Source: Ramlibacter paludis
GTDB taxonomy: Bacteria; Pseudomonadota; Gammaproteobacteria; Burkholderiales; Burkholderiaceae_C
Direction: 5' to 3'
NCBI RefSeq assembly: GCF_022012305.1
Contig: NZ_JAKLTM010000001.1
Span: 1,226,046 to 1,290,045 of the forward strand
DNA length: 64,000 nt
Numbering within the stretch: position 1 is the stretch's first letter; the number at the start of each line of letters is the position of its first letter. This document shows, piece by piece, positions 9,434-17,359 of this stretch. The position numbers were made by a program, and so were the translations under genes. The notes under the pieces were generated by a model. It saw nothing but the letters and a program-made list of their open reading frames with translations. It ran no database searches and was not told the origin of the DNA.

Positions 9434-10591
9434 ATGAAGTCCCCCGACAACTGGTCCGGCCGCATCGCGCTGATGGTGGCGCATTGCGCGGGCATGGTGG
9501 ATCTTGTGGCGCTGCCCGTCTGGGTGGGCACGCTGATCGCGCGCTACGGCTTCGATCCGCAGCAGGCCGGCGCGCTGGCCACGCTGTTCCTGGCCGGCGC
9601 CGTGGTGGCGAGCCTCTGGGTGGCGCCGCGCTTCCACCGCGTGCAGCCGCGATGGGTGGCACCGGCCGCCTACGGATTGGCGGCGATCGCGTTCATGGGC
9701 TGCAGCCAGGCGACGCAGTTCGGTTCGCTCGCCATCCTGCATGCGCTGGGCGGCCTGGCGGCCGGCACCGGGCTGAGCGTGACGCACGGGACGGTGGGAC
9801 GCAGCGCCAATCCGCACCGCCTGTTCGGCATCATGGGCACCGCGCTGGGCGTCTTCGGCGTGGTCTTCATGGCGGCGGCGCCGCAGATCATCGCCGCGGT
9901 CGGTGGCCCGGCGTTGTTCCTGGTGTTCGGCGGCGTGATGGTCGTGGCCTGCCTCGTGACCGCGCTGCTGTTTCCCGACCACGCGATGCCTCGCGCCGGC
10001 CAGAAGCCCAAGGCGTCGGCCCTGCCGCGCCAGGTGTGGTTCGGCATCCTGGGCATCAGCTGCATGGCGCTGGTGCAAGCCATGGTGTTCAGCTTCCTCG
10101 AGCGCATGGGCGCCGACCGGGGCTTCGGCACCGCGGCGGTGAACGGGCTGCTGATCGCGCTGGGCCTCATCAACCTCGTGCCGGGTGGCCTGGCCGCCGC
10201 GCTGCAGCGCAAGCTCGATCCCCGCAGCGTGGTGCTGGCCGGCGCGGCGCTGCAGGCGGTGCTGGCGCTGGTGCTTACCTGGAGCACCGGCTTCCCGCCC
10301 TATGCGGCAGCCGGCGCGGTCTTCGTCGCCGTGATGATCTTCAGCCATACCTTCTGCTTCGGCCTGCTCGCGGCGCTGGACCCGAGCGGCCGCGCGGTGG
10401 CGGCCACGCCCGCCATGCTGATGGTCGGCTCCGCCATCGGCCCCATCCTGGGCGGCACGCTGGTGAAGGGCTTCGGCTATCCCGCGCTGGGCGCCGTGGC
10501 GCTCGTGATCGACGTCGCCGCGCTGGTCCTGTTCGCGCGGCTGGTCGGAGGGCGTCCCGCCGTTGCGGCAGTTAAAGGCGCGGCAACGTGA
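9434..10591 (+). CDS. MFS transporter
   Basis: This 385-residue protein is hydrophobic throughout, with about twelve membrane segments and a cytoplasmic loop near residues 185-200 (FPDHAMPRAGQKPKAS). It lacks recognisable drug-specific motifs, so importer and exporter roles are both possible. It starts 9 bases after the GH3 gene behind a GAGGAG ribosome site, and its stop overlaps the next start (GTGA). Operon position suggests transport of the substrate or product of the catabolic cluster. Confidence 0.83.
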   Translation: MKSPDNWSGRIALMVAHCAGMVDLVALPVWVGTLIARYGFDPQQAGALATLFLAGAVVASLWVAPRFHRVQPRWVAPAAYGLAAIAFMGCSQATQFGSLAILHALGGLAAGTGLSVTHGTVGRSANPHRLFGIMGTALGVFGVVFMAAAPQIIAAVGGPALFLVFGGVMVVACLVTALLFPDHAMPRAGQKPKASALPRQVWFGILGISCMALVQAMVFSFLERMGADRGFGTAAVNGLLIALGLINLVPGGLAAALQRKLDPRSVVLAGAALQAVLALVLTWSTGFPPYAAAGAVFVAVMIFSHTFCFGLLAALDPSGRAVAATPAMLMVGSAIGPILGGTLVKGFGYPALGAVALVIDVAALVLFARLVGGRPAVAAVKGAAT

Positions 10592-11925
10592 GCGCGCGCA
10601 CCATCGTCCGCTGCGCGCGCTTGTTCACCGGCCTGGAGGAACAGGCGCGCAGCAACCAGACCCTGGTGATCGAGGGCGGCGTCTTCCGGCACGTAGTCCC
10701 CACGGCCGAGGCGCCACCGCAGCAACCCGGCGACAGCGTGATGGATGCCGGCGCGCATTTCGTCATGCCGGGCCTCGCCGACGCCCACACCCACCTCGTG
10801 TTCGGCAATGCGCGCAGCGAGGAAGACATCGACTTCTGGACCACGCCGGAATTCCGGGCGCTGCGCGGCCTGTTCTTCGCGCAGCGCGTGCTGGCGGCCG
10901 GCTACACCTCGGTGGTGGTGCCGGGCGATGCGGGCAACTGCAGCATCGCCGTGCGTGACGCGATCAATGCCGGCCTGTTCACCGGCCCGCGCATCGCCGC
11001 CAGCAGCAACGTGATCGCCAACCGGCACAGCCTGAACGACTGGTTCCCGGAGCACGTGGGCACGCCCGACTACGTGAGCGGTCGCCTGTGCACCACGCGC
11101 GAGGCGCAGCTGGCCGAGGTGCGGCGCCAGGCCAAGGCCGGCGTCGACTGCATCAAGGTGGCCATGGACGGCACCCACTTCCGCGAGGACGGCACGCACA
11201 TCGCCGCCTTCACCCAGGACGAAATCAGCGCGATGGTCGACGAGGCGCATCGGCTGGGCAAGAAGGTGGTGACGCATGCCTACGGCAAGGAAGCGGTGCT
11301 GTACGCGGCGCGCGCCGGCGTCGACGTGATCAACCACGCCTTCTTCGCCGACGATGCCTGCATCGAGGCGATGCTGCGCTCCGGCAGCAAGGTATCGCCG
11401 ACCCTGACCTTCCTGCGCAACAACGTGGAGTTCTCCGCGGACCATGAGCCGTCGGTCGGCTCGGGCTACAAGGCGGCGCAGCTGCGCGTGATCGAAGTGG
11501 CGAAGAAGACCCTGCGCCGCATGCGCGAGGCCGGCGTGCCTTTCGTGGCGGGCAGCGACTCCGGCTTCGCCGTCACGCCGTACGGCGAGTGGCATGCGCG
11601 CGAGATCGAGATCCTGGTCGACTGGATCGGCTTCACGCCGGGCGAGGCGCTGCGCATCGCCACCAGCGGCACCGCGGCGCTGCTGCCGCGCGGCAACACG
11701 CTGGGCGCGATCGCGCCGGGCCGCCGTGCCGACTTCCTGTTCGTGGCGGGCGATCCGCTGCAGGACGTGCGCATCCTGCAGCGCAAGGACGCGATCGCGG
11801 CGGTGCACCTGGATGGCCGGGCCGTGCGCATCGAGGAGCGGGCGTACGACCCGTACAAGGTGACCCACCTAAGCTCGCTGAAGTGGACCGAGGTGTACAC
11901 CCGGGAGCGGGTGGCGGCGAAGTAG
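10588..11925 (+). CDS. Metal-dependent amidohydrolase
   Basis: The product is a 445-residue amidohydrolase-superfamily protein with a complete metal site: HTH in GLADAHTHLVFG, a candidate bridging lysine in DCIKVAMDG, His in KVVTHAYG, His in VINHAFF and Asp in VAGSDSGFAV. Such enzymes hydrolyse amide, lactam or carbamate bonds; imidazolonepropionase and prolidase-like proteins have this layout. The start is GTG, overlapping the MFS stop (GTGA). It ends the 2191-11925 gene run and converges on a MarR gene. The substrate is not predictable from sequence. Confidence 0.85.
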   Translation: MSARTIVRCARLFTGLEEQARSNQTLVIEGGVFRHVVPTAEAPPQQPGDSVMDAGAHFVMPGLADAHTHLVFGNARSEEDIDFWTTPEFRALRGLFFAQRVLAAGYTSVVVPGDAGNCSIAVRDAINAGLFTGPRIAASSNVIANRHSLNDWFPEHVGTPDYVSGRLCTTREAQLAEVRRQAKAGVDCIKVAMDGTHFREDGTHIAAFTQDEISAMVDEAHRLGKKVVTHAYGKEAVLYAARAGVDVINHAFFADDACIEAMLRSGSKVSPTLTFLRNNVEFSADHEPSVGSGYKAAQLRVIEVAKKTLRRMREAGVPFVAGSDSGFAVTPYGEWHAREIEILVDWIGFTPGEALRIATSGTAALLPRGNTLGAIAPGRRADFLFVAGDPLQDVRILQRKDAIAAVHLDGRAVRIEERAYDPYKVTHLSSLKWTEVYTRERVAAK

Positions 11926-11926
11926 C

Positions 11927-11946
11927 GCGGCTCGCGTCAGCCGCGC
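11927..11946. terminator. Hairpin between convergent genes
   Basis: The stem CGCGGCT/AGCCGCG encloses a six-base loop and lies at the 3' ends of the amidohydrolase gene (+) and the MarR gene (-). There is no clear U-run, so a terminating role is plausible but not certain. Confidence 0.4.
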
Positions 11947-12497
11947 GTGCGCCGGGCAGGGCGCGCCCCGGCTGCCGGCGGCGGCGTGTCGTCCGGCGCC
12001 TGCGGCATCTGCAGCGGCGCGCGGCTCTGCTCGTTGTTCACGTGCACGAACTTGCGCAGCAGCTCGATGAAGTGCTCGCGCTCGTCCGGCTCCAGCGCGC
12101 CCAGCAGCTCGCTGCGCATGCGGTGCACGCCCTGCACCAGGCCATCGAGGAGCTTTTCACCGTCGGCCGTCAGGTGCAGCTGCAGCTGGCGGCGGTTGGT
12201 TTCCACCACGCTGCGCGTCAGCAGGCCCTTGCCTTCCAGGCGCGCGGCGGCGGTCGCCGTCGTGGACGTGTCCAGTGCAATGCGTTTCGCCAGGCCCACC
12301 TGGTCGATGCCGGGAATCTCGTGGACCATGCGCAGGATCGCGTACTGGATGGGCGTGACCTCGCGTCCCACGTGCTCGTCGAACATGCCTTGCGCGATCT
12401 GGTGCGCGCGCCGGATCAGGTGCCCGGGCTGCTCGTAGAGGTCTTCCCCGACCTCGCGCTTCTTCTTCACGACGCGCTTTGCGCTGCTTGCTGCCAT
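11937..12497 (-). CDS. MarR family transcriptional regulator
   Basis: This is a 186-residue winged-helix MarR protein with the recognition region LAKRIALDTSTTATAAARLE and the wing following it (GLLTRSVVETNRRQ). A basic N-terminal tail and a Pro/Ala-rich C-terminal tail extend the usual 140-150 residues. It is transcribed divergently from the ABC binding protein and VanA-like oxygenase genes, and the 87-bp gap holds two TCAG-N4-CTGA palindromes. It therefore probably represses both its own gene and the divergent operon until an aromatic ligand binds, as is common for this family. Confidence 0.9.
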   Translation of the reverse strand: MAASSAKRVVKKKREVGEDLYEQPGHLIRRAHQIAQGMFDEHVGREVTPIQYAILRMVHEIPGIDQVGLAKRIALDTSTTATAAARLEGKGLLTRSVVETNRRQLQLHLTADGEKLLDGLVQGVHRMRSELLGALEPDEREHFIELLRKFVHVNNEQSRAPLQMPQAPDDTPPPAAGARPARRTRG

Positions 12498-12543
12498 GCG
12501 CGCATTCTCCGGGAAAACCCGTGCGCCCGGCCCGGGCGTACAT

Positions 12544-12570
12544 TCAGTATACTGACAATCAGCCTACTGA
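12544..12570. promoter_or_regulatory. Tandem MarR operators TCAG-N4-CTGA
   Basis: A perfect 12-bp palindrome, TCAGTATACTGA, occupies 12544-12555, and a second copy of the pattern, TCAGCCTACTGA, occupies 12559-12570. Their centres are 15 bp apart. They lie between the divergent MarR gene and the ABC binding-protein gene, 14 bp before the latter's start. The position and symmetry fit binding by the adjacent MarR dimer; this is inference. Confidence 0.65.
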
Positions 12571-12584
12571 ACGTGAGTCCAACC

Positions 12585-13748
12585 ATGCACCGTCGCCGTT
12601 CCCTTGCCGCCTGCCTGCTGGCAGCCCTCCCGCTCGTTTCGCCGGCACAGTCCGCGCCCTTCAAGGTCGGCCTGGTCCTGCCGATGACGGGGCCCTTCGC
12701 CTCCACCGGCAAGCAGATCGATGCCGCCGTGCGCCTGTACATGGCGCAGAACGGCAGCAATGTCGCCGGCCGCACCGTCGAAGTCCTGTTGAAGGACGAC
12801 CAGGGCGTGCCCGAGACCACGCGCCGCATCGCGCAGGAGCTGATCGTCAACGACAAGGTCGACGTGCTGGCCGGCTTCGGCGTGACGCCGGCGGCGCTGG
12901 CGGTCGCGCCGCTGGTCACGCAGGCCAGGACACCCGCGGTCATCATGGCCGCCGCCACCTCCAGCATCGTGGCGGCCTCGCCCATGTTCGTGCGCACCAG
13001 CTACACGCTGCACCAGTCCGCCTCCACCATGGCGGAGTGGGTGCACAAGGAAAAGATCGGCAACGTGGTGACCATGGTGTCCGACTACGGCCCGGGCATC
13101 GACGCCGAGAAGGTCTTCAAGGAGCGCGTCGAAGCCAATGGCGGCAAGGTGCTCGAATCGATCCGCGTTCCCATGCGCAACCCCGACTTCGCGCCCTTCC
13201 TGCAGCGGGTGCGCGACCGCAAGCCGGAGGCCGTGTTCGTCTTCATTCCCTCGGGGCCGGCCGCTGCGCTGATGAAGCAGTTCACCGAGCGCGGGCTGGA
13301 CAAGGCCGGGATCCGCCTGATCGGCGACGGCGGGGTCACCGATGACGACCTGCTCGATGGGATGGGCGACGCCTCGCTGGGCGTCGTCACCTCCTTCCAC
13401 TATTCGGCGGCGCACCCCTCGCCGGCCAACCGGAAGTTCGTGGACGCCTTCAAGGCCGCCAACGCGGGCATGCGGCCCAACTTCATGGCCGTGGGCGGCT
13501 ACGACGGCATGCGCGTGATCTACAAGGCGCTGGAAGCGACCCAGGGCAAGGGAGGCGGCGCCGCGCTGGTGGCCGCGATGCGCGGCCAGACCTTCGAGAG
13601 CCCGCGCGGGCCGGTGGTGATCGACGCGCAGTCGGGCGAGATCATCCAGGACGTCTATATCCGCCGCGTGGAGCGCAAGGACGGCCAGCTGTGGAACGTG
13701 GAGATCGACGTGAACAAGGCGGTGCGCGACCGCTCCGCGAGGAGCTGA
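12585..13748 (+). CDS. ABC transporter periplasmic binding protein (branched-chain amino acid/aromatic type)
   Basis: The 387-residue product has a signal peptide (cleavage near SPAQSA) and a type I periplasmic-binding fold of the LivJ/Peripla_BP_6 family, beginning FKVGLVLPMTGPFASTGKQ. In Burkholderiales, members next to aromatic oxygenases often bind aromatic acids instead of amino acids. No permease or ATPase gene is nearby, so it must share components encoded elsewhere. It is followed after 1 base by a Rieske oxygenase gene and preceded by MarR operators. Confidence 0.87.
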   Translation: MHRRRSLAACLLAALPLVSPAQSAPFKVGLVLPMTGPFASTGKQIDAAVRLYMAQNGSNVAGRTVEVLLKDDQGVPETTRRIAQELIVNDKVDVLAGFGVTPAALAVAPLVTQARTPAVIMAAATSSIVAASPMFVRTSYTLHQSASTMAEWVHKEKIGNVVTMVSDYGPGIDAEKVFKERVEANGGKVLESIRVPMRNPDFAPFLQRVRDRKPEAVFVFIPSGPAAALMKQFTERGLDKAGIRLIGDGGVTDDDLLDGMGDASLGVVTSFHYSAAHPSPANRKFVDAFKAANAGMRPNFMAVGGYDGMRVIYKALEATQGKGGGAALVAAMRGQTFESPRGPVVIDAQSGEIIQDVYIRRVERKDGQLWNVEIDVNKAVRDRSARS

Positions 13749-13749
13749 C

Positions 13750-14796
13750 ATGGGCATCGAAACGAAACCCGCGCACCTGGCGCCCTTTCCGTCCGATCAA
13801 TGGTGGGTGGCCGGCTTCGGCTGGGAACTGAAGGATAAGCCGCTGGCGCGCACCTTGTTGGGCGTGCCGCTGGTACTGTTCCGCACGCCGGAAGGCCAGG
13901 TCGCCGCGCTGGAAGACCGCTGCTGCCACAAGGAGCTTCCGCTGTCGCTGGGCGCGATCGAGCCGCGCGGCCTGCGCTGCGGCTACCACGGCCTGCTGTT
14001 CGACTGCGCGGGAACCTGCATCGAGGTCCCGGGGCAGGCAATGATCCCGCCGAAGGCCCGGGTGCGCGCCTATGAACTGCGCGAGCGCGACCAGATCCTG
14101 TGGATCTGGTTCGGCGCCACGCCCGACAGCCGCCCGGTGGACGAGCCGCCGGCCTATCGCTTCCACGGCGACCCGGAGTACAGCTTCGGCGGCGACATGG
14201 TGCATTACGACGCTCCCTACCAGCTGGTGCACGACAACCTGCTGGACCTGAGCCACCTGGGCTACGTGCACGTGCACACCATCGGCGGCAACCCGGGCGT
14301 GCACATGAACGCCCAGATGAAGGTCACGCAGGACGGCGACGTGGTGAAGGTGGTGCGCCACATGCGCGGCTCCGAAGCGCCGCCCACCTATGCGCAGGCC
14401 TGGCCCTTCAAGGGCCGGATCGACCGCTGGCAGGAGATCGAGTTCCACGTGTCGCACATGCGGATCTGGACCGGGGCGGTGGACGAGGGCGAAGCGCCGC
14501 TGGACGATCCGCAGCGCGGCGGCTTCCACATGCGCGGCTTCCATGGCGTGACGCCGGAGACGGCGACCACCAGCCACTACTTCTGGACGATCTCGACCAA
14601 CCCGCGCTCCAATCGCGAGGAAGTCACGAAGGTCGTGGTCGACCAGACCGCCCGCACCTTCCTCGAGGACAAGGACATCATCGAGGCGCAGTGGAAGAAC
14701 CAGCAGCGCTTCGGCTTCCGCCCGCAGGTGGACTTCCACGTCGACATCGGGCCGAACCGCGCGCGGCGGGTGATCCAGCGGCTGGCGGGCTCCTAG
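13750..14796 (+). CDS. VanA-like Rieske non-heme iron oxygenase
   Basis: This 348-residue protein has an N-terminal Rieske domain with canonical ligands C58-x-H60 and C77-xx-H80, spaced by 16 residues. The mononuclear iron site is visible as His169 and His174 in LLDLSHLGYVH. The C-terminal half resembles vanillate O-demethylase oxygenase subunits. It probably demethylates or hydroxylates a methoxylated aromatic acid. No reductase (VanB-like) gene is adjacent, so the electron donor is encoded elsewhere. Its stop codon shares the CTAG tetramer with the glutaminase gene on the other strand. Confidence 0.87.
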   Translation: MGIETKPAHLAPFPSDQWWVAGFGWELKDKPLARTLLGVPLVLFRTPEGQVAALEDRCCHKELPLSLGAIEPRGLRCGYHGLLFDCAGTCIEVPGQAMIPPKARVRAYELRERDQILWIWFGATPDSRPVDEPPAYRFHGDPEYSFGGDMVHYDAPYQLVHDNLLDLSHLGYVHVHTIGGNPGVHMNAQMKVTQDGDVVKVVRHMRGSEAPPTYAQAWPFKGRIDRWQEIEFHVSHMRIWTGAVDEGEAPLDDPQRGGFHMRGFHGVTPETATTSHYFWTISTNPRSNREEVTKVVVDQTARTFLEDKDIIEAQWKNQQRFGFRPQVDFHVDIGPNRARRVIQRLAGS

Positions 14797-15704
14797 AAGA
14801 TCGAAAGCCCCGTCCTGGCCGTGAACAGCTCCAGCGCCTTCATGCCCAGCAGGGAGTTTCCGCTGGGCGCCAGGGCCGGCGACCACACGCACAGGGTGAG
14901 CCGGTCGGGCACTACGGCCACGATACCGCCGCCGACGCCGCTCTTGCAAGGCAGGCCGACGCGAAACGCGAACTCCCCGGCCGCATCGTAGGTGCCGCAC
15001 GTGAGCATCAGCGCATTGATGCGCCGCGCCTGCCGTTCCGTCAGGACCTGCTCGCTGGAACATGGATGCGCTCCGTCCCGGCACAGGAAGCCGGCCGCGC
15101 GGGCCAGCTGCAGGCAACTCATGCGAAGCGCACAGGCGTGGAAGTACACGTCGAGCACCGTGCCGACCTCGTTGTCGATGCGGCCGAAGCTTTTCATGAA
15201 GTTGGCCAGCGCCACGTTGCGGAATCCCGTGGCCGCCTCGGACGCCGCAACTTCCTCGTCGAACGCGATCGCTTCGCCGCACAGGCTGGACACCAGCTTC
15301 AGCAGCTCGGTCTTCGCATCCAGCCGGCTGACCAGGCGATCGGTGACGGCGATCGCGCCTGCATTGATGAAGGGGTTGCGCGGGATGCCCTGCTCGGACT
15401 CGAGCTGCACCAGGGAATTGAACGCGTTGCCCGAGGGCTCGCGGCCCAGGCGCTCCCACAGGGCCTCGCCCAGCTCGCGCATGCCGAGCGTCAGCGTGAA
15501 CAGCTTGGAGATGCTCTGGATGGAGAAGGGGGTCTTGCTATCGCCGGCATGCGCTTCCTCGCCTTCGCGGGTGCGCAGGGCGATCCCGAGCTGCGCGGCC
15601 GGGACCCTGGCGAGGGCGGGAATGTAGCTGGCGACCTGGCCCTCGCGGCCCAGGTCAGCGCGGAGCTCAGCGACGATTTCCTCGAGGAGGGGCTGGAATT
15701 GCAT
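14793..15704 (-). CDS. glsA: Glutaminase
   Basis: The 303-residue product matches the serine-dependent glutaminase family (beta-lactamase-like fold) in length and sequence. It has the SxxK motif in FSIQSISKLFTL, the segment GNAFNSLVQLESEQGIPRNP, and YFHACAL. It deamidates glutamine to glutamate in the cytoplasm. It is convergent with the oxygenase gene, the two stops overlapping in a CTAG. The start ATG lies 22 bp from the stop of the upstream secreted-protein gene. Confidence 0.95.
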   Translation of the reverse strand: MQFQPLLEEIVAELRADLGREGQVASYIPALARVPAAQLGIALRTREGEEAHAGDSKTPFSIQSISKLFTLTLGMRELGEALWERLGREPSGNAFNSLVQLESEQGIPRNPFINAGAIAVTDRLVSRLDAKTELLKLVSSLCGEAIAFDEEVAASEAATGFRNVALANFMKSFGRIDNEVGTVLDVYFHACALRMSCLQLARAAGFLCRDGAHPCSSEQVLTERQARRINALMLTCGTYDAAGEFAFRVGLPCKSGVGGGIVAVVPDRLTLCVWSPALAPSGNSLLGMKALELFTARTGLSIF

Positions 15705-15726
15705 GGGGCATTGTGCGTGCTCCGCC

Positions 15727-16296
15727 CTATTGCTGCGAAGGCTGCAGCAGCTTGATTCCGTCGAGCTGGAAGTGAAGCAGCGTGTCCTGCAACGTGACGC
15801 CGCCGGTGCTGAAGCCGCCTTCGCGGACCATGTCGAAGCGATGCACCTGGTAATCGCGCGGCGCGTCGGTGCTCCCCAGCACCTGCGGCTTGGACGCCAC
15901 CATCCACAGCGTCATGAACCCCACCGGGTAGCTGGTGCCGTCGATGACGGCGGGAGAGAACGAGCCGATCCGGACGATGTCTTCGTAGCCGGGGATGCCC
16001 TGGTCGTTCTGCACGGTGATGCCGACGCCGCTGGCCGACATCTGGTGCCCGCCTGCTAGCATCGTCATGGTGCCGTTCGGGTCGTTGTACGAGCAGGTAT
16101 TGTTGAAGCAGGTGCCCACCGGGGCCGTGGCGGTGTCGAAGGAGAAGGTGCCGGTGACCTTCTCTCCGGGCTGGGCAACGTAGGTCGACGAGTCGACCGT
16201 GCCGGTGAACTCGTAGCGCAGGACTTCCGCGGAGGCGGCGCACGCCCAGAGTGAGCAGGCGGCGGCGAGCGCCAGGTGATTGCGGCGAAAGTGCAT
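15727..16296 (-). CDS. Secreted protein of unknown function
   Basis: The product is about 189 residues with a clear signal peptide (LALAAACSLWACAASA) followed by a beta-rich region (VLRYEFTGTVDSSTYVAQPG). It resembles the mature part of PEP-CTERM-type secreted proteins, but no PEP-CTERM tail is present. I prefer the ATG at 16296, which has AAGGG nine bases upstream, over 16305 (no spacing) or 16356. The function is unknown. Confidence 0.72.
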   Translation of the reverse strand: MHFRRNHLALAAACSLWACAASAEVLRYEFTGTVDSSTYVAQPGEKVTGTFSFDTATAPVGTCFNNTCSYNDPNGTMTMLAGGHQMSASGVGITVQNDQGIPGYEDIVRIGSFSPAVIDGTSYPVGFMTLWMVASKPQVLGSTDAPRDYQVHRFDMVREGGFSTGGVTLQDTLLHFQLDGIKLLQPSQQ

Positions 16297-16388
16297 CTGG
16301 TCCATCCCTTGGGTCGTTATGGCGTCGATGCTACGAGGCCATGAGCGCGGCCGCAAGCTGCTGTGGCGGCGTGGCGTCAGGCGCAGCC

Positions 16389-17339
16389 CTAATCGAATTG
16401 CAGCTTCGCCTTCGTCGCGATGCCACGATAGAGCACCAGCTCGTCGCGGATGGCCGCGCCCATGGCCGCCGGCGTGCCGCCTTGCGCCGCCAGGCCCAGT
16501 TCGGCCAGGCGCTTCTGCACCGCGGGATCACTTGCCGCTGCCAAGGCTGCCTTGCTCAACTTGTCCATTGCCGCGGGCGGCGTGGCCGCGGGGGCGAGCA
16601 GGCCGGCCCACGACTGCTGGACGAAGCCTTTCAGGCCCGCTTCGACGGCCGTGGGCGTGCTCGCAAAGCGCGGGTCGCGCTTCTCGCCGGTCGTTGCGAG
16701 GAGCTTCACGCGGCCCGCGTCGATCAGCGGCTTGGCCGCGCCGTCGAAGGCCAGGTCCAGCAAGCCGCCCGCCACGTCGTTGAGCGCCGCGCTGGTGGAC
16801 TTGTAGGGAATGTGCACGAGGTAGGTGCCGGTGAGCGACTTGAAGAACTCGCCGGCGAAGTTGGCGCCGCTGCCCACGCCGGCGCTGCCGTAACTCAGCT
16901 TGCCGGGGTTCTTCTTCGCGTAAGCGACGAACTCGGGCAGCGAGTTCACCGGCAGGTTGCTGCGCGTCACCATCTGCAGGCTGTAGGTGGCGGAGATGCC
17001 TACCGGCGCCAGCACCTTGGTGATGTCGTAAGGCAGCCTGGCGTCGATCACCGGCAGGATGCTGTAGCTGCTGTTGGTGAACAGCAGGGTGTTGCCGTCG
17101 GCGGGCGCCTTCGCAACCGCGTCGATGCCGATGCGGCCGCCGGCGCCGGGCCGGTTGTCGATGATCGCGGGCAGCCCCAGCTGCTGGCCCATCTTCTCGC
17201 CGATGATGCGCGCGGCCTGGTCGGTCACGCCGCCGGCCGGGAAAGGCACGATGATCTTGAGGGTGGCGGGCTGCGCCTGGCTGGCGCCGGCCACGGCGGT
17301 GAGCGCCAGGGCCAGCAGGCTGCGTCGGGACGGGTTCAT
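16389..17339 (-). CDS. Bug-family tripartite tricarboxylate binding protein
   Basis: The 316-residue product is a periplasmic solute-binding protein of the TctC/Bug family, with a signal peptide ending near ASQAQPA and the family motifs IIVPFPAGGVTDQ and NRPGAGGRIG. Bug proteins bind carboxylated small molecules. No TctA or TctB gene is adjacent, typical of the orphan Bug proteins abundant in Burkholderiales. The start is preceded by AAGGAGA at good spacing. It is the last gene of a minus-strand catabolic run and probably binds the substrate metabolised by the upstream enzymes. Confidence 0.9.
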   Translation of the reverse strand: MNPSRRSLLALALTAVAGASQAQPATLKIIVPFPAGGVTDQAARIIGEKMGQQLGLPAIIDNRPGAGGRIGIDAVAKAPADGNTLLFTNSSYSILPVIDARLPYDITKVLAPVGISATYSLQMVTRSNLPVNSLPEFVAYAKKNPGKLSYGSAGVGSGANFAGEFFKSLTGTYLVHIPYKSTSAALNDVAGGLLDLAFDGAAKPLIDAGRVKLLATTGEKRDPRFASTPTAVEAGLKGFVQQSWAGLLAPAATPPAAMDKLSKAALAAASDPAVQKRLAELGLAAQGGTPAAMGAAIRDELVLYRGIATKAKLQFD

Positions 17340-17359
17340 GCTTGTCTCCTTGTCTTTGT

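Noticed and set aside
13750..14796. Search for a VanB-like reductase next to the Rieske oxygenase
   Set aside because: None is present; the next gene is a convergent glutaminase, so no two-component oxygenase operon is claimed.
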